In this document: piece after piece, positions 13,017 through 24,824 of the stretch
Numbering within the stretch: position 1 is the stretch's first letter
Layout of the letters: every line of letters begins with the position of its first letter
Source: Gymnorhina tibicen
Taxonomy: Eukaryota; Chordata; Aves; Passeriformes; Artamidae
Direction of reading: 5' to 3'
Length of the DNA: 64,000 nt
NCBI GenBank assembly: GCA_013399875.1
Contig: VXAZ01008120.1
Span: forward strand, 1,161,445-1,225,444
Translations under genes and position numbers: made by a program
The notes under the pieces: generated by a model
What the model was told of the DNA's origin: nothing
What the model saw: the letters and a program-made list of their open reading frames with translations, nothing else
Databases searched by the model: none

Positions 13017-14389
13017 CTGTAGATCAGGACTTCATCATCTGAGCAGTTATACTGCAGCTGATACATTTTTACCCGAGGGGCCGACTTGCTGACTGTCCAC
13101 TTGACCAAAGCTGAGGTAGTGGTCACATCTGACACCAGGACAGCCCTCTCTGGCGGGCCTTTTGTTTCCCCACGATTGGACTTGGTGGAGCTGGTGATGT
13201 CCGAGAGCCTGGATTTCGGTGGAGCTGCTTTGCCTGTGCCGTTGCTGAGATGGGGAAGCTGAACAATTGAGAGTTCAATTGTTGCAGTGGACTCTCCCGC
13301 AGCATTGGCTGCTATGCATGTGAAAGTTCCGTAGTCCTTGGAGGTGGTGATGTGTATATCTAAGGTGCCGTTGTCGTAGACAGCTGTCCTGGAGGAGTTT
13401 CCAATGAGACGGTCATCAGGGGCCACCCAGTGAATGATGGGAGTGGGATCCCCAATGGCTTTGCACTTCAGCGTGGCGGTTTGCCCTTCTAAAACCAGCA
13501 GCTTGTGCGTGTGTTGTGTAATAAGAGGAGGCTCGCAAACAAATTCCTCTTCTCGTACGTACCAGAAGTACCTTCCCTTTAGACTTGGAGGAGAAGCGCA
13601 TGTTTCCATATCGTCGTCTCTGTCAAGTCGCCTTAACCACAGTAGCTCACAGTTGCAATGCAGTGGATTGCCCCCAAAGCTGAGGGACAGAGGTGGAGAA
13701 AACGGGGTAACAATCAATGGAATTACTTGCGATCTGGCAAATATAGGGTCAGGGGGTAGTTTCTGAAGTCTGTTGGATGTTAGATCCAATCGGGCCAATT
13801 TCTGAAGATCTGCAAATGTCCCCTCTGTTATATAATCTATCAGGTTGTGATCTAAACTGAGCTGGTGCAAGTTTATCATCTTTCTTATAGATTCCCAGGG
13901 AATGCTTCGGAGGTTATTGTAGGAAAGGTCTAAGTCTTCCAGTGTCAGCAAAAAATCCTCAAAGGCTTCGTCAGAAATGCTGCTTAGCTGGTTGTTGTTT
14001 AAAATCAAATGCTGAAGGTTAATTAAACCTCTTAAAGTATCCTCTTCAATCTCAGGCAACCTGTTGCTGTCCAGATGTAAAGACCGAAGGCTCTCCAAGT
14101 CGGTGAAAGAGTAGGGCTGTATGTAACTAATGGTGTTTCTGGATAAAGTAAGGTCAACAAGTCCAGACATATTGGCAAAATCTTGTCTGCTGATATTAAT
14201 AATAAAGTTGCCGCCAAGACGGAGTTCAACAGTCCTTCGATCTATGTCCAGTGGTACAAAAAGGAGACCCTTGGAGGGACACAAAGTCCCCAGTGACTCA
14301 GACAGGTTCTGACAGACGCAATATTTGGGACAAGCGTTGACTGTGACAGCCATTCCAAACACCAGGATGCCGCAGAGCAATTTTTCCAT
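13017..14389 (-). CDS. LRFN2: LRFN2 (SALM1) first coding exon, N-terminal 457 codons
   Basis: LRFN2 is a single-pass synaptic adhesion protein of excitatory neurons; in mammals it binds PSD-95 and associates with NMDA receptors. The minus-strand frame opens at 14389 (MEKLLCGIL) with a signal peptide (about residues 1-19). It continues with an LRR N-cap (Cys20, 24, 26, 37), seven LRRs (about 52-208, e.g. [11 protein letters not shown] at 101), an LRR C-cap (241-286; Cys245, 247, 264, 285), an Ig domain (Cys309, Trp321, DYGTFTC ending at Cys358) and the start of FN3 (from about 413). N-glycosylation sequons lie at residues 28, 65, 73, 331, 340, 383 and 448. The frame is intact. It ends at a GT donor in phase 2, so the rest of FN3, the membrane helix and the PDZ-binding tail are encoded off the left edge. 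From memory, LRFN2 fits better than LRFN5 ([41 protein letters not shown] is near-identical in human). The Ig-FN3 linker seems shorter than the glycine-rich mammalian one. Confidence 0.95.
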
Positions 14390-14409
14390 TTTAAATCACG
14401 CAACAGTAC
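14390..14409 (-). other. LRFN2: LRFN2 5' untranslated part of the coding exon
   Basis: These 20 bases lie between the inferred splice acceptor and the ATG, which reads AAAATGG on the minus strand (A at -3, G at +4, a fair Kozak context). A TGA just upstream of the ATG in the 5' UTR is compatible with translation starting here. The short leader means the rest of the 5' UTR must come from an upstream non-coding exon, which I could not identify in the window. Confidence 0.75.
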
Positions 14410-14430
14410 CTGAAAGAAATGAAAAGAGTT
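14410..14430 (-). other. Splice acceptor and polypyrimidine tract before the LRFN2 coding exon
   Basis: Read on the minus strand this is a pyrimidine-rich run (CTCTTTTCATTTCTTTCAG) ending in AG at 14411-14410, followed by GTACTG of the exon. It is the nearest good acceptor upstream of the ATG. The known gene structure (ATG a few bases inside exon 2) agrees with it. Confidence 0.75.
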
Positions 14431-14594
14431 AAAAGAAACATCAGCAATTATGATATAAATACCTTTCCTCTTATGTTTTGCCTAACATCTACCTCCAGAG
14501 AGACTTTGTGATGCCTTCTTTCAGAAGTCATACCTAAAGGCATCAGCACTCCATTATGGGAAGTTTAAGTGTTATAGAAACATGATAAAATAAA

Positions 14595-14645
14595 TCTTTC
14601 TTTTTTTCTTTCTTTCTTTCTTTTTTTCCTTCTTTCTTTCTTTCT

Positions 14646-14693
<48 letters not shown>
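14595..14693. repeat. 99-base pure pyrimidine (CTTT)n tract
   Basis: An unbroken C/T run made mostly of CTTT units with a few T-rich interruptions. It begins 185 bases upstream of the LRFN2 exon's acceptor. In the transcribed (minus) sense it is an (AAAG)n purine tract inside intron 1. Such mirror-repeat tracts can adopt triplex DNA and are usually length-polymorphic. Confidence 0.97.
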
Positions 14694-17257
14694 GACAAAT
14701 CCTGCTATCAGATTGCATGGCTTACTAAAAATCTGAAAGATTTTATTTGAAATGGTGTCTGCTTCTTTGGGGGTAGAAGCTAGAATCAGTATCTATAATA
14801 ATTACTTTCTGCTGCATAATAACATGTAATTAGTCTTAGGGTTGAAGCAGCTGACTTTATGGATAAAAATAACTGCATTTTTACCCTTCAGTAATGTGGT
14901 TAATAATGGCCATGTAATTATCTGGCCAGTTCTGGGGCAAGTCACTTGCTCACTCATAACAAAATTAATGATAGACAGCATTGGAAGCAGAAATCACTTG
15001 TGTAATTGCCACCCGGTTTCACCCTGTGCTCAGCCAAACTATGGGAAGGGTGACAGCATCTAGCTCTAAAGAGAAGGGATCCAGGGGCAGACTGTGCTAC
15101 CTTAAGCCCCTGACAAGGTTTTTGACAACCACATGCTCTCACACTGCAAACCCTAATGTTGTAGTGACAGTGAAGCTCTTGCCTGTCTCCTTGGCCCTCC
15201 CTTGCACCCTGCCAATTCCTCTTTGCACCATTATCTCCCTTTTTTCCAATCTCTCACATGCTTTTCCAGCTTAAACTGCAAGGATGTGTCTTTGAAGAGT
15301 AAACAAAATTCCTTAACAGGCTTTGGTTTGGAGAGGCAGTTGTGGCTGGGAGAAGCTTAAGCTCTGCTTCAGATTTGGGAATATTTACTTACTTCAGGTT
15401 TGCTGGCATTCTTCCCACATGTGCAGGGCACAGGTAAACCCACTTTCTTTCTGTTTCTCCCTTTCCGAGACCCTGTTATCCAGAGGGGGTGAAGAATGGG
15501 TAGATCACTCACTGACAGCCCTCATTCTCGTTCTGAGGAAAGGGGCAGGTAGACAAAGAGCTGTATTTTTGTAAGGGATCTCCCAGGCTTTCTTGCTAGG
15601 ATGGTGTGCTCTAGTCTCCAAGACCCTCCCCTGCGGCACTAGCTACGGGCACAATTCAGGTTCTAATTTTCAACGTGGCCATTTTGCCTCTCTTTAACCT
15701 ACATCCACCACATAAACTTGCATCACTGTTTGGTACGTGCCATATCCCTTCCAGTCATGCAGGTGCTCATACATTTAGCAGTTTTTGGCATTTGTGTTTT
15801 GAGTTATTAACCCCCCAGTTACACACACCAAACACAAAACAAAAACCATCACTTCAGCAATTTTTAAAAAACTCTTTAAACAGGTCTTGCTCTACCTTCT
15901 TGTGAAAGGAACGAAAACTAAGGGCCTACGTTTGGGACTCTGCCCAAAGGTTCCTGATTCCTCCCCTGGATAAAGCAGCTTGGTATCTCCTCTCTAGGAT
16001 ATGTGAGATGAGTCAGAAAGAAGGAGCTGTAGAAATACAAGATGCTGTGAGTGCTAAACTATGTAGAGTGTGTTCTTTACTGCAAGGTTTTCTGCATGGT
16101 GTGATGATAGTAATTATATACTGTTATTACTACTTCATAGGAGAGGAAACGACTGAAGCATCTGTGTTTGCTGAGCTTTACAAACAAGATGAAAGCGAGA
16201 CACTTTTAGAAAAGATGGCTTGAGAAGAGTAATCTTACCTTCAATAGTAAATAAAGGGCTACTGAATAAAATGTTTGGAGATAAGCAAGTGTGTTATTGA
16301 TGCAAATCTGTGGCATACATACCAAAGAGCTATAAATATCCCTTACAATATTATCAATTGGTAGTTTAGTAACAGGCAATTGGCTTTTTCAATCTTAATT
16401 ATAAATGTATTCTGCAGCTTTAATTTAGTGTATTACCCTACCAGCTGAAATGATAAACAAAAAGCAGTTTAAAAGGGGGAGAAATAGATACAGTTAATTA
16501 GTAATAAGCCCTTTCATAGCTTCTCCCTCATCTACATTCCCACCCTCTGAATATCTATTCAAAAATGTGAATGCACACTTACGACAGCAGTGTCTCCTTT
16601 AAGTGTCTCAATTCTCTAACCACGTTTTTTCTGGATGCTGGTAAATATCACAGTGCTTTGGGGAGATGGTTGACTCTAAGTGTCAGGGTAAAGAGCATTC
16701 ATGGGAAAAAAAAATAAAAATGGGGGGAGGAACAGAAGTTAATTACATAAAATAGGGACTGAAGCACTGAGAAGAGGATGTGAAGCAGGAGGCCTAAATG
16801 GCAAAGCAAACCCTGATGGGGAAACCATCTGTGGATGGCTCGAAAGCGCATCATCTGCCTGTGTGTGCTTGCACGTGTGCATGAAAGTCACAGAGAGTGC
16901 AGCATGTGCTTTTGCCAGCAAGAGGGCAAATTGGTGACAGCCACTGTCATTCCAGTTATCGCATGCACTTGAAGGTACTAATGTAAACATTGTTTACAGA
17001 GGAAATTTCTAGCCTGTGTGATCATTTGTTAGCATTGTTATTTCAAGCTTCTGAGCCCAGGGTTTCTCTACAATGCAATCCTGAAGTGACCAGTTCACAA
17101 CGCAACAAAGAGAGTACAAACGGAGAGAACTTCCTATAGGGCACTGGAGAAAACGGAAGGACTCCTTAAGGAGAAAATCTGGGGCTTCCATGGAGCAAAT
17201 GGTTTTCCTTTTTCTCTCCAGACAGACAAAGCCCTTGGGCCAAAAGATGAGGTAAGA
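14694..17257. other. Intronic stretch without recognisable genes
   Basis: Ordinary single-copy intron. Short open frames at 15323-15574 and 15675-15905 show no family signature. One MIR/L2-like relic is listed separately at 16110-16160. The AT-rich segment at about 16300-16480 carries many TAATTA/ATTA-type motifs and reads like a conserved non-coding element, but this cannot be shown from one sequence. Confidence 0.5.
16110..16160 (-). repeat. MIR/L2-like relic
   Basis: TTATTACTACTTCATAGGAG followed by AGGAAACGACTGAAGC resembles the complement of the MIR/L2 core (ACAGATGAGGAAACTGAGGC). The fragment is short and diverged. Confidence 0.35.
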
Positions 17258-17406
17258 ATTCATAGACTAATAGAATCATAGAATGGTTTGGGTTGGAAGG
17301 GACCTTAAAGATCATCTTGTTCCAACCCACCTGCCAAGGGTCACCTTTCACTAGACCGGGCTGCTCAGAGCCCCATCCAGCCTGGCCTTGAGCACTTCCA
17401 GGAATG
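17258..17406 (-). mobile_element. CR1 retrotransposon 3' fragment
   Basis: It begins with ATTCATAGACTAATAGAATC (decayed 8-bp terminal repeats), then ATAGAATGGTTTGGGTTGGA, the complement of the CR1 3' end. It runs through ACTAGACCGGGCTGCTCAGA and CATCCAGCCTGGCCTTGAGC. It is about 150 bases, 5'-truncated, and fairly well preserved. Confidence 0.95.
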
Positions 17407-20098
17407 ATTCTTGAGTCTGCACAATTATAATAATATGCTTTAAAATCTAGACCCTCCCACAAAGTTATGGTAATTGCTAGTTGCCAAGGAGATGGATGTA
17501 TAATAAAAATTGTTTTGATTTCAGTTCTGGTAATTTTCTTGTAAGACAGAAAATAAAGTGTCAAGTTTAGGGTCTGTTTTTGCTGACCAGTATGCTCTCC
17601 TTGTTCCTAAAATCTCTTGTTACCTGCAACACCAAGAATTTTATGAGCGGCTAATGGCAGTCTTGTGATAAGCTCACCATTCTGATTTACATTTTAAAGA
17701 TATCTATCAGCCTGATAAAGCATATTTCTCACAGCAAGTCAGTAAATCTGGAAGAGTTCCTGTCTCAGCCCAAGATGAAAAATAGCCCCTTTAGTCCTCT
17801 TAGACCATGGATTGGTATGAATTAATATGTGCAAGAGCCATAAAGCTTGGTGTTTTGTATTCAAATTTTCCTCATAAAGATAAAAATTCTGGGATTTGGC
17901 ATCTCATTTCAGCAACGTCTCCAAGGCATTTTTTAATTCTATATTCATTAAATTTTGCATTTAAATTCCAATAACCTTTGCCTACCACAGCGCCAAGTGC
18001 AAGGTAACTATCAGACAAATAATATGCAGCATACAGTCTGGGAAAAAGAGAGGGGGAAAAAAAATATAAAAAGGAGAGATGGATGGGTAGTGGCTCTGAT
18101 TCTACAGTCTCCAAGTGCCCTGGGACCCAGACTCCAGGGAGTATATGGGTGAACTAAGATACACCTCCCTTCAGTTTTGTAGGTGCTGTAGAGGAACTGA
18201 GTGTTCCTTACTGAGAGCTGCCCGTTTTTCTTGTTCTATATCTTCTCTTATCTCTGTTTTAAGTGAACTTATGTGACTAGGAAATCTAGCCCCCAGATGC
18301 AGAGCTTGAAGGATTGCAGTGATGGGTGAAGTTTCATACATATTTTTGTAAGCAGTTTAATCAACAAGGCATAAAACAGGATGGGACTATTTCAGGTCAG
18401 AAATTACTCCTTAGTCCCTTGCATTGACAAAAAACTGTGTGGAAGGCCGGGTTTTGTGTTCTCCCTGATCCATACTACACTCACCAAGCAATTGCAATGC
18501 CCATAAGAAAAGTAAATATCTCTGCATGTGGATCTGTCCTCAGTAGTAAATCCCTGGAAACATGGGTTGGGTGTTAGGCCACTGCTGGCTTTGTGAGCAC
18601 CTGTGAGACTTCAGGTGTTTAAAGTCAGTTTGCACCTGTGCACTTACAGGCTCAGATTCAGGATAACCAACACTGCTTTTGTTGGGCTTTTGTCTTTTTT
18701 GCTTGCCTAGGCTCCTGCACTCTTTGAGGGTAAATCTGATCTTCATCAGGTGTGTACGGATAATGCAACAGAGATTTTGGCTAGGCCTTTTAAGGAGCTG
18801 GGTTTATTGAAAAAAATTAACAGCTCCAGCATGTGAAGTGCTTGCTTTCCCCAGTCATCTTACATTTTACACATCGTAAAGGGGGAACATTTACAAGCAC
18901 ACATTTCTCCTGTTTCTCCGTGGCTGTCTATACGAACTCCACGCATATTAATTTGACTGATATTGTTTCCACAGTAACAGAAAAAAGGGAAGTCTGGGTA
19001 AAATGTAGCAAATCTTTGCCCTTTGTACAACTTTTTTTTTTGAATGTTGCAGCCATAGCAAGGTTGCAACTAAAAATATTTTATCCCCCCTGTACCATCA
19101 TGAAGTTTATTTATGTGTTTTGTTTCTTTTGAGTGCTGTTCTCTTGTTTTCACCTTTCCAAGCAGCTGGGAATCCCTCCTACCTGCTCTGTGTTCCCTTG
19201 CTCTGGAAGCAGTTTCAGCTTGACAGTGTTTAGAGAGAGCTAAACTAAAGGGGTGGATGTGTCCAAATAGAATTGCCTCATAGGGTGGTCTTAAATGTAA
19301 GAACATTTTCTGTTAAGGTTGCAGTCTTTAAAAAACTGGTTGAAACTGGATCCAGAACAGAGGTAAGGATAATCCATAAAAACTAATTTCCAAGAGGACT
19401 CAGTCTGCGAAAGCTGATTTAATCCATTCAGCAGATCCCAGGGAAATAACCAAATATTTTCTTAGGCAAGGCTTTCCCACACAGGAAGATACTGGTCTCA
19501 TTCAGTCTTTGCTGGGCAAAACCTGTGTCTCTCTGTGTGCATTCTTGGAAAGCTTTTCTTTATTTTTCATAATACTTTCCTGATATTTTCCTGGAACCAG
19601 TCATGTTGTTTCTTTTTTTAATACTAACATTACCCAATTCCTTTACCATTCCCAAGATGGAAGTAATGCATCTATCAAAAGCCCAAATTATCAATGTAGC
19701 TTTCATCTCTCCTAGTTTATTAAAGCATCTAATTTCTTTCATTAAAAGCAGTACTTTCCATACATCCTAAAAGAACAAATCCCTATGCTAATATTCCAGC
19801 ACACTTAATCCCTGCAATTAGTCACCTCTTCACATTTCAGGTTACTCAGGCCAAAAAACCCCTTGAGACACTTTTATGAAGCTTTAACATGTAATACTTA
19901 AAAGACAATAGTAACCCCAAATCTTATCAGACAAATTTCAGAATCAGTCAAGAATTTTATTTGTTTGATATAGTTAAACTACTAGCAAGTGCTTCATAAA
20001 CGAGCTCTTGAAAAACATGGTACAAATTCCTTCCTAGAGTCACTTTCCTACAGTATACATGGAAAAGGCATTTTGAGCACTAATGTGTATGTGCTCAC

Positions 20099-20135
20099 TG
20101 TCCAGGTTTCAGCTGGGATAGAGTTACTTTCTTCT
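20099..20135 (+). mobile_element. Possible endogenous retrovirus LTR start fragment
   Basis: TGTCCAGGTTTCAGCTGGGA followed by TAGAGTTACTTTCTTC resembles the 5' end of a common bird ERVL-type LTR. The match stops after about 37 bases, where a 9-bp hairpin (TTCTCAGAA / TTCTGAGAA, 20132-20156) begins. No coding retroviral sequence is nearby. The identification is from memory. Confidence 0.4.
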
Positions 20136-22618
20136 CAGAAGAAGAAATTCTGAGAAATATGTATGTGCATGAGGTTTTTCATTATTCACAGTGGTTTTGA
20201 TCCAGGAGAAACATTATCTATTGGTAGCTTCTCTGCCAAAAGTGTCCCTGATGGCTGGGCAGTATGTTTGTCTAGTAGCCTTAGTGACCCTAGAGCACTT
20301 AGATCTAGAATGCACTTACATCCTAGCTCCTAGGAAATGCAGCAAGAGCTCTTAAGTAAAGAGGAAACAAGATGTAGGTCTGTCAGATCACTCTTCACTA
20401 TTACTAGCACTCTGCTGAAAAAAAGTCACCATTATAAGCCATTTAGTTTTAAGAAATGTGCAAGATTAGTCAAGATTTTGAGATTCATTTTGTGAGAAAA
20501 TAAAACTTAGTGAACACATTCTGTGTACTTCCGAGCATCTGCCTGTCTGGCACTTCCCCACAATACATTTGGGACATTTTCATCACTTCAGAAAAAATCT
20601 GAAGTGCAGAAGCCTCAGAATTATTTACTACTCTCACTTTTCAAGAATACAGAATATAGTAAGTTTCGTGAAAGCAGAGGAGAGACATTTGGTTAGTTCT
20701 GTTAGACTTCTGCAAAGGAAATTATGCATTGTTGAGTCCACCTCATGTTTGGACTCAGAGTATCCACATGGAAGACAGACATTATCAACATCTTGGCCAC
20801 TGAAAGGCTTTAACCCGAGTTTAGCCTTTTTTAGACAAGAGTCAGTCCACTCTGCTGTTAAGATGCTCTGAGCTGTGCAGGGTCTCTGCTGTCTAATAAG
20901 CAGTGAACTTGTTCCACAGTCATAATATAATATCAGGACTGGGTCAGTTAGGGATACATATCCTTTGGAAGCCAGAATTTCTTCTAGTTTCCATCCAAAG
21001 GGTACAGGTGGCACTACTTCCTTATGATTAATCTCTAGACCTTGTCCGATCTGGCATCATGCCACTTGAAGGTTGGACTGAAAAGCCTTCATGCCCACAA
21101 AGAGAACAGAGCAAAAGAAACATGGGCCTAAAATTCCTCTTAGCAGTTAACCTAAATTTCTTGTGCTGCAGAAGATGGTAATTTTTACTCTAGAATGATG
21201 TCTACCTGCAATGCCAAGGTCAGTTTCACTTGTATCTGTCTTGAATCTTACTGTTCAATTTCTAATTGGTGAGTGCTGATTGTAGCAACTAAATTAATTC
21301 AGTCCAATAGCATGGATCCAAAAGACATGCTTGATTTACTCATTCATTAGGTATTGTAACACTTTAGAAAAATACCTACAAGAAACACGTAATTTCCAAA
21401 TGAAAACATTATTTCTCAGAAACACTAGAAAAAAATATTTTGAATGCTCCATTTAATGCCTTTCTTAAAGTGGTCTCATGAAACCTCATCTTTCTTACAA
21501 ACTGGTTTTGTCACATGGGCTGATACTTATCAGTGGGTAAAATTCTGGCAAATTAGAAAAAAATATATAACTCTATCCAGAACTTGTGAATAGCACATTA
21601 TAACCTTAATAATCATGACCAGATTTTGTTAACTACTGTGATTTTACCTGTGAAAACAGTTGTACTTGCATTATTCTACCTTCACTGACTGGAAAGCACA
21701 GGCTTTAGCTGCCTGATTTGTTGGCACAAAACAGTGCTTAGCTACCGGCATGGTTTTTTGATAAAGCACAAAATTTAAATGTGAAGGCGGTTACTTGTAA
21801 GCATACAAAAACAAACTGAAGGGAAAGAGGCTGTTTAGAAAATTAGATCTTTGGTAAATGGACACACTTAGGTGTGTTGCATCAGCAACAGGTCTATCTG
21901 GGCAGCTTCCTAGAGCTTTCCAGTGCAGCCACCTCTGTGCAGGATGGTGATTTCCCAGTGACAGGTACACAGGAGACGAGCAACAGCATTTTCAACATCA
22001 CTAATTATAAGTGTCTTGGGCACTAATTATAAATGGATTGGATGGTTTTTTCTCTCCCACAGACAATTTGAAGGTCCATTCATTTTTGATTGTTCATTTA
22101 ATGCCCATCAACATTTATCTTTGCTTCCTGTTTTAATGCTGTGTGCCAGTCTTCATCAGGTTTCATCTACAAGCTCATGAGTCAGCTAAGCTGAGCTCCT
22201 CTGCTATTTTTAGCCATCCAGTTCATTTATTTATCTTGCTCTTAACAGCGATCCTACATTTTGCTTTATCAGCACAGTAGAGAAGTTACCAGTTATTCTG
22301 CTTCTTACTGATTTTGAACACACACAGAAGCTGAAAAGGTGCTGAGGAGCAACTCTCTCAGAGATATTGCCTGTGGCAAGAAACATAAACGTCCATCAAC
22401 AGACCCTACTGCTTTCTGCAAATACAACTGAAAGCCTCTTCTCATGATCGGAATCCGAATTCCTCTTGACTCTGAGCCATAGCAGAAAATCCTCAGGTAG
22501 CTCTTTAGCTTACTTTAATCCTCATAAAAGTCTTTATACATTCTTATTTCCTTCCACATCACAAGAAGAGCAGGATAATTAGAGCTGGGATTCTCTTCTT
22601 CATCTGGGCTTGTTACTC

Positions 22619-22632
22619 TTTTTTTTTTTTTT
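22619..22632. repeat. T homopolymer
   Basis: A run of 14 T. It is a simple repeat likely to vary in length. Confidence 0.8.
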
Positions 22633-23714
22633 AATTGACCCTTCTTTCAGTCCTAGAGACAAAGTCTGTCCAATATTGCATAGGAAATATTCTTTATTTG
22701 GAATGCAGGCTGCAGTTTTTCTTTCATGTCTAACTCACAGGTAAAGAGGCACTGGTAGGAAATCAAGGCATGTAAAACTAAAGATCTTTTTCTGATTTTT
22801 CTCATAAATGTAATTGGGCACACAAAGTGATATGCAGCAAAGATTTGGAGATCCTTTGAAACACAAGCAAGGCAAATTTGAAGTCCGCATTTGAAAAAAA
22901 CGAGAAAAACAATCACTTTTGCTGAATGTCCCAGGATTCCTAAGGATGTTAGCATGGGCATTTAGTGGCAGAGGTCCCATGTTACAGGGAATACTACCCC
23001 AGTAGTTTGTCACTGTGGTTGGCTCATGATTCAGTGAGAAATTAGCAGAGTTCTGAGAAGGAAACATGAGAACTCTGCTATGCCATTGCATGACACAACA
23101 CATGGCCTCCACAGTCTCTGGGATCTTTCATCAGCCTCGTACTGATTTCTACTGTCCTTTCTTGCTTTTCACTTACTTTGGGTGGGACAGGATCTGTCCA
23201 TTAAATTTCTCTTTCTAACACTTCTCCCTTTTTGATTCACGTGCAGGAAGATAATTTATTGTTTCTCTGGAGGACTTAACACTCCCATTACTTCTACCGT
23301 GAGAAGAGCAGCTTTTCCAAGTTGTAGAATTTGTTGCATCTGGTTACACAGTTACCTATTTCCAAACCACCGTCAATGGATGGGAAAGAGAAAGGATGAC
23401 TTTTGGTAGCAATAACTGTCCTTTCACACTGGAATCTTAATGCACTTTGGAAAAGGGATAACTTCTACCTAGTTTTAAGAGGTGAGTAAGAAGAGGCACA
23501 ATCTGCCTCAAATGTTTTGCCCAAGGCCAAGTTCCTCACGGAAAACCAAGCTCTCATTCCTTCTCTTTGCACAGTGATGCTTCCACAACCTGTCATATGC
23601 AAGGCATATCACTGTACAATTTTTTAACACAAATCTAGTGTCATGGACAGTGTTTGCATAATTACATTGAAAGGAGAGATGTGGTGCTTGTGTCTCTAGG
23701 GAAGAAATCTGGCT

Positions 23715-23820
23715 TTAACATTAACTCCTGGATTACTTCAACATGTCTTGCTATGTATGTAACCTTGGATGAGTTTCAATTAACTTCTCTTTCTCCTCTG
23801 TAAGATAATTATAAGTATTC
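23715..23820 (+). repeat. MIR/L2-like ancient repeat relic
   Basis: TATGTAACCTTGGATGAGTT, TCAATTAACTTCTCTTTCTC and CTCTGTAAGATAATTATAAG follow, in order, the MIR core (GTGTGACCTTGGGCAAGT, ACTTAACCTCTCTG, CATCTGTAAAATGGGAATAA). It is heavily diverged, but the order and spacing are right. Confidence 0.55.
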
Positions 23821-24377
23821 TGCTAACTGGTTGTTTGCGAGGTATCTGGAGACTGTGTGTGCACGTAAGAACAGTTTACGGGGAAGTCTGTTGTCATGGC
23901 ACAGGAAGGGAGACTGCAGATAAGAGACATCTTGTACAGCCTTTTCCCTAGCTCAGTGATTGGTTCTTCACCATCCCAAGACTGACAGTCAGCAGAGGTC
24001 AGAGGCAGTGGGTGTCTGTGCATGGCTGAAGTGACCTTAGTCCCCAGTGCCCCGTTTGCTGCCCTGAGTGCCTGCAGAACAGAAGTCCCTGAAAAACACT
24101 TTGCTTCCTTTCCTGACATCTCACATTCTTCTTCTCCAATGGATTAACCACAGCTCAGAGGATTACCTTCCACCAGTAGGAAGTTCAAATATAGTGGAGG
24201 ATGTTGCAAAATTTCCTGACTGCAAAGAAACCTTGACTAATACAAATGAGTACACCGGGAAACAGCACCAGGAAAGCAAATGGAAAGTAAATAAAAAGCA
24301 TCCCTATTCTATTACTTTATAAATAACAACAGCACAAGTATATAATGATATTCCAGTCATGCTAATGAGACTGAGGG

Positions 24378-24403
24378 CTTTTGCCCTTTCCAAGGGGCAA
24401 AAG
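24378..24403. other. Hairpin at the truncated 5' end of a CR1 copy
   Basis: CTTTTGCCC (24378-24386) and GGGCAAAAG (24395-24403) are exact reverse complements with an 8-base loop. They directly abut the point where CR1 similarity begins, so the repeat may have formed at the insertion junction. Confidence 0.6.
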
Positions 24404-24810
24404 AGCTGGTCAAGGGTCTGGAGCCCAAATCTTATGAGGAGTGGCTGAGGGAGATGGGGTTGTTTTGCCTGGAAGGAAAGGAGGCTCAGGGGGAACTTTA
24501 TTGTTCTCTACAACCACCTAAAAGGAGGTTGTAGGCGGATGGGAGTTGGTCTCATCTCTCAAGTATCAAGGAGTAGAACAAGAGGAAATGGCCTCAAGTT
24601 GTACTAGAACAGGTTTAGATTGAATATAAGAAAAATCTCTTCACCAAAAGGTTTATCAAGCACTGGAACAAGTTGCCCAAGGAAGTGGATAAGTCACCAT
24701 CCCTGAAGGTATTTAAAAGACATGTAGATGTGTCACTCAGAGACATGGTTTAGTGGTTGGACTCAGTGATCTCAAAGGCCTTTTCCAATCTAAATAATTT
24801 TATGATTACG
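24404..24810 (+). mobile_element. CR1 retrotransposon 3' fragment (plus strand)
   Basis: It starts near GGTCAAGGGTCTGGAGCCCA and passes GAGGAAATGGCCTCAAGTTG and TGGTTGGACTCAGTGATCTC. It ends TCCAATCTAAATAATTTTAT, GATTACG, the CR1 3' end in sense. The AATGGCCTCAAGTTG/ GGTCTTTTCCAA style matches a different CR1 subfamily from the next copy. It is 5'-truncated with no intact frame. Confidence 0.93.
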
Positions 24811-24824
24811 TGAGTGTGCAATTT

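Larger units (their letters stand above)
17407..24377. other. Intronic stretch, mostly unremarkable
   Basis: About 7 kb with no recognisable coding sequence. It holds the LTR-like fragment at 20099, a T-run at 22619-22632 and a MIR/L2-like relic at 23715-23820. A 12-bp CACTAATTATAA motif occurs twice around 22010-22035. Confidence 0.5.

Noticed and set aside
13434..13766. 110-codon plus-strand frame inside the LRFN2 exon
   Set aside because: Antisense shadow of the conserved LRFN2 coding sequence.
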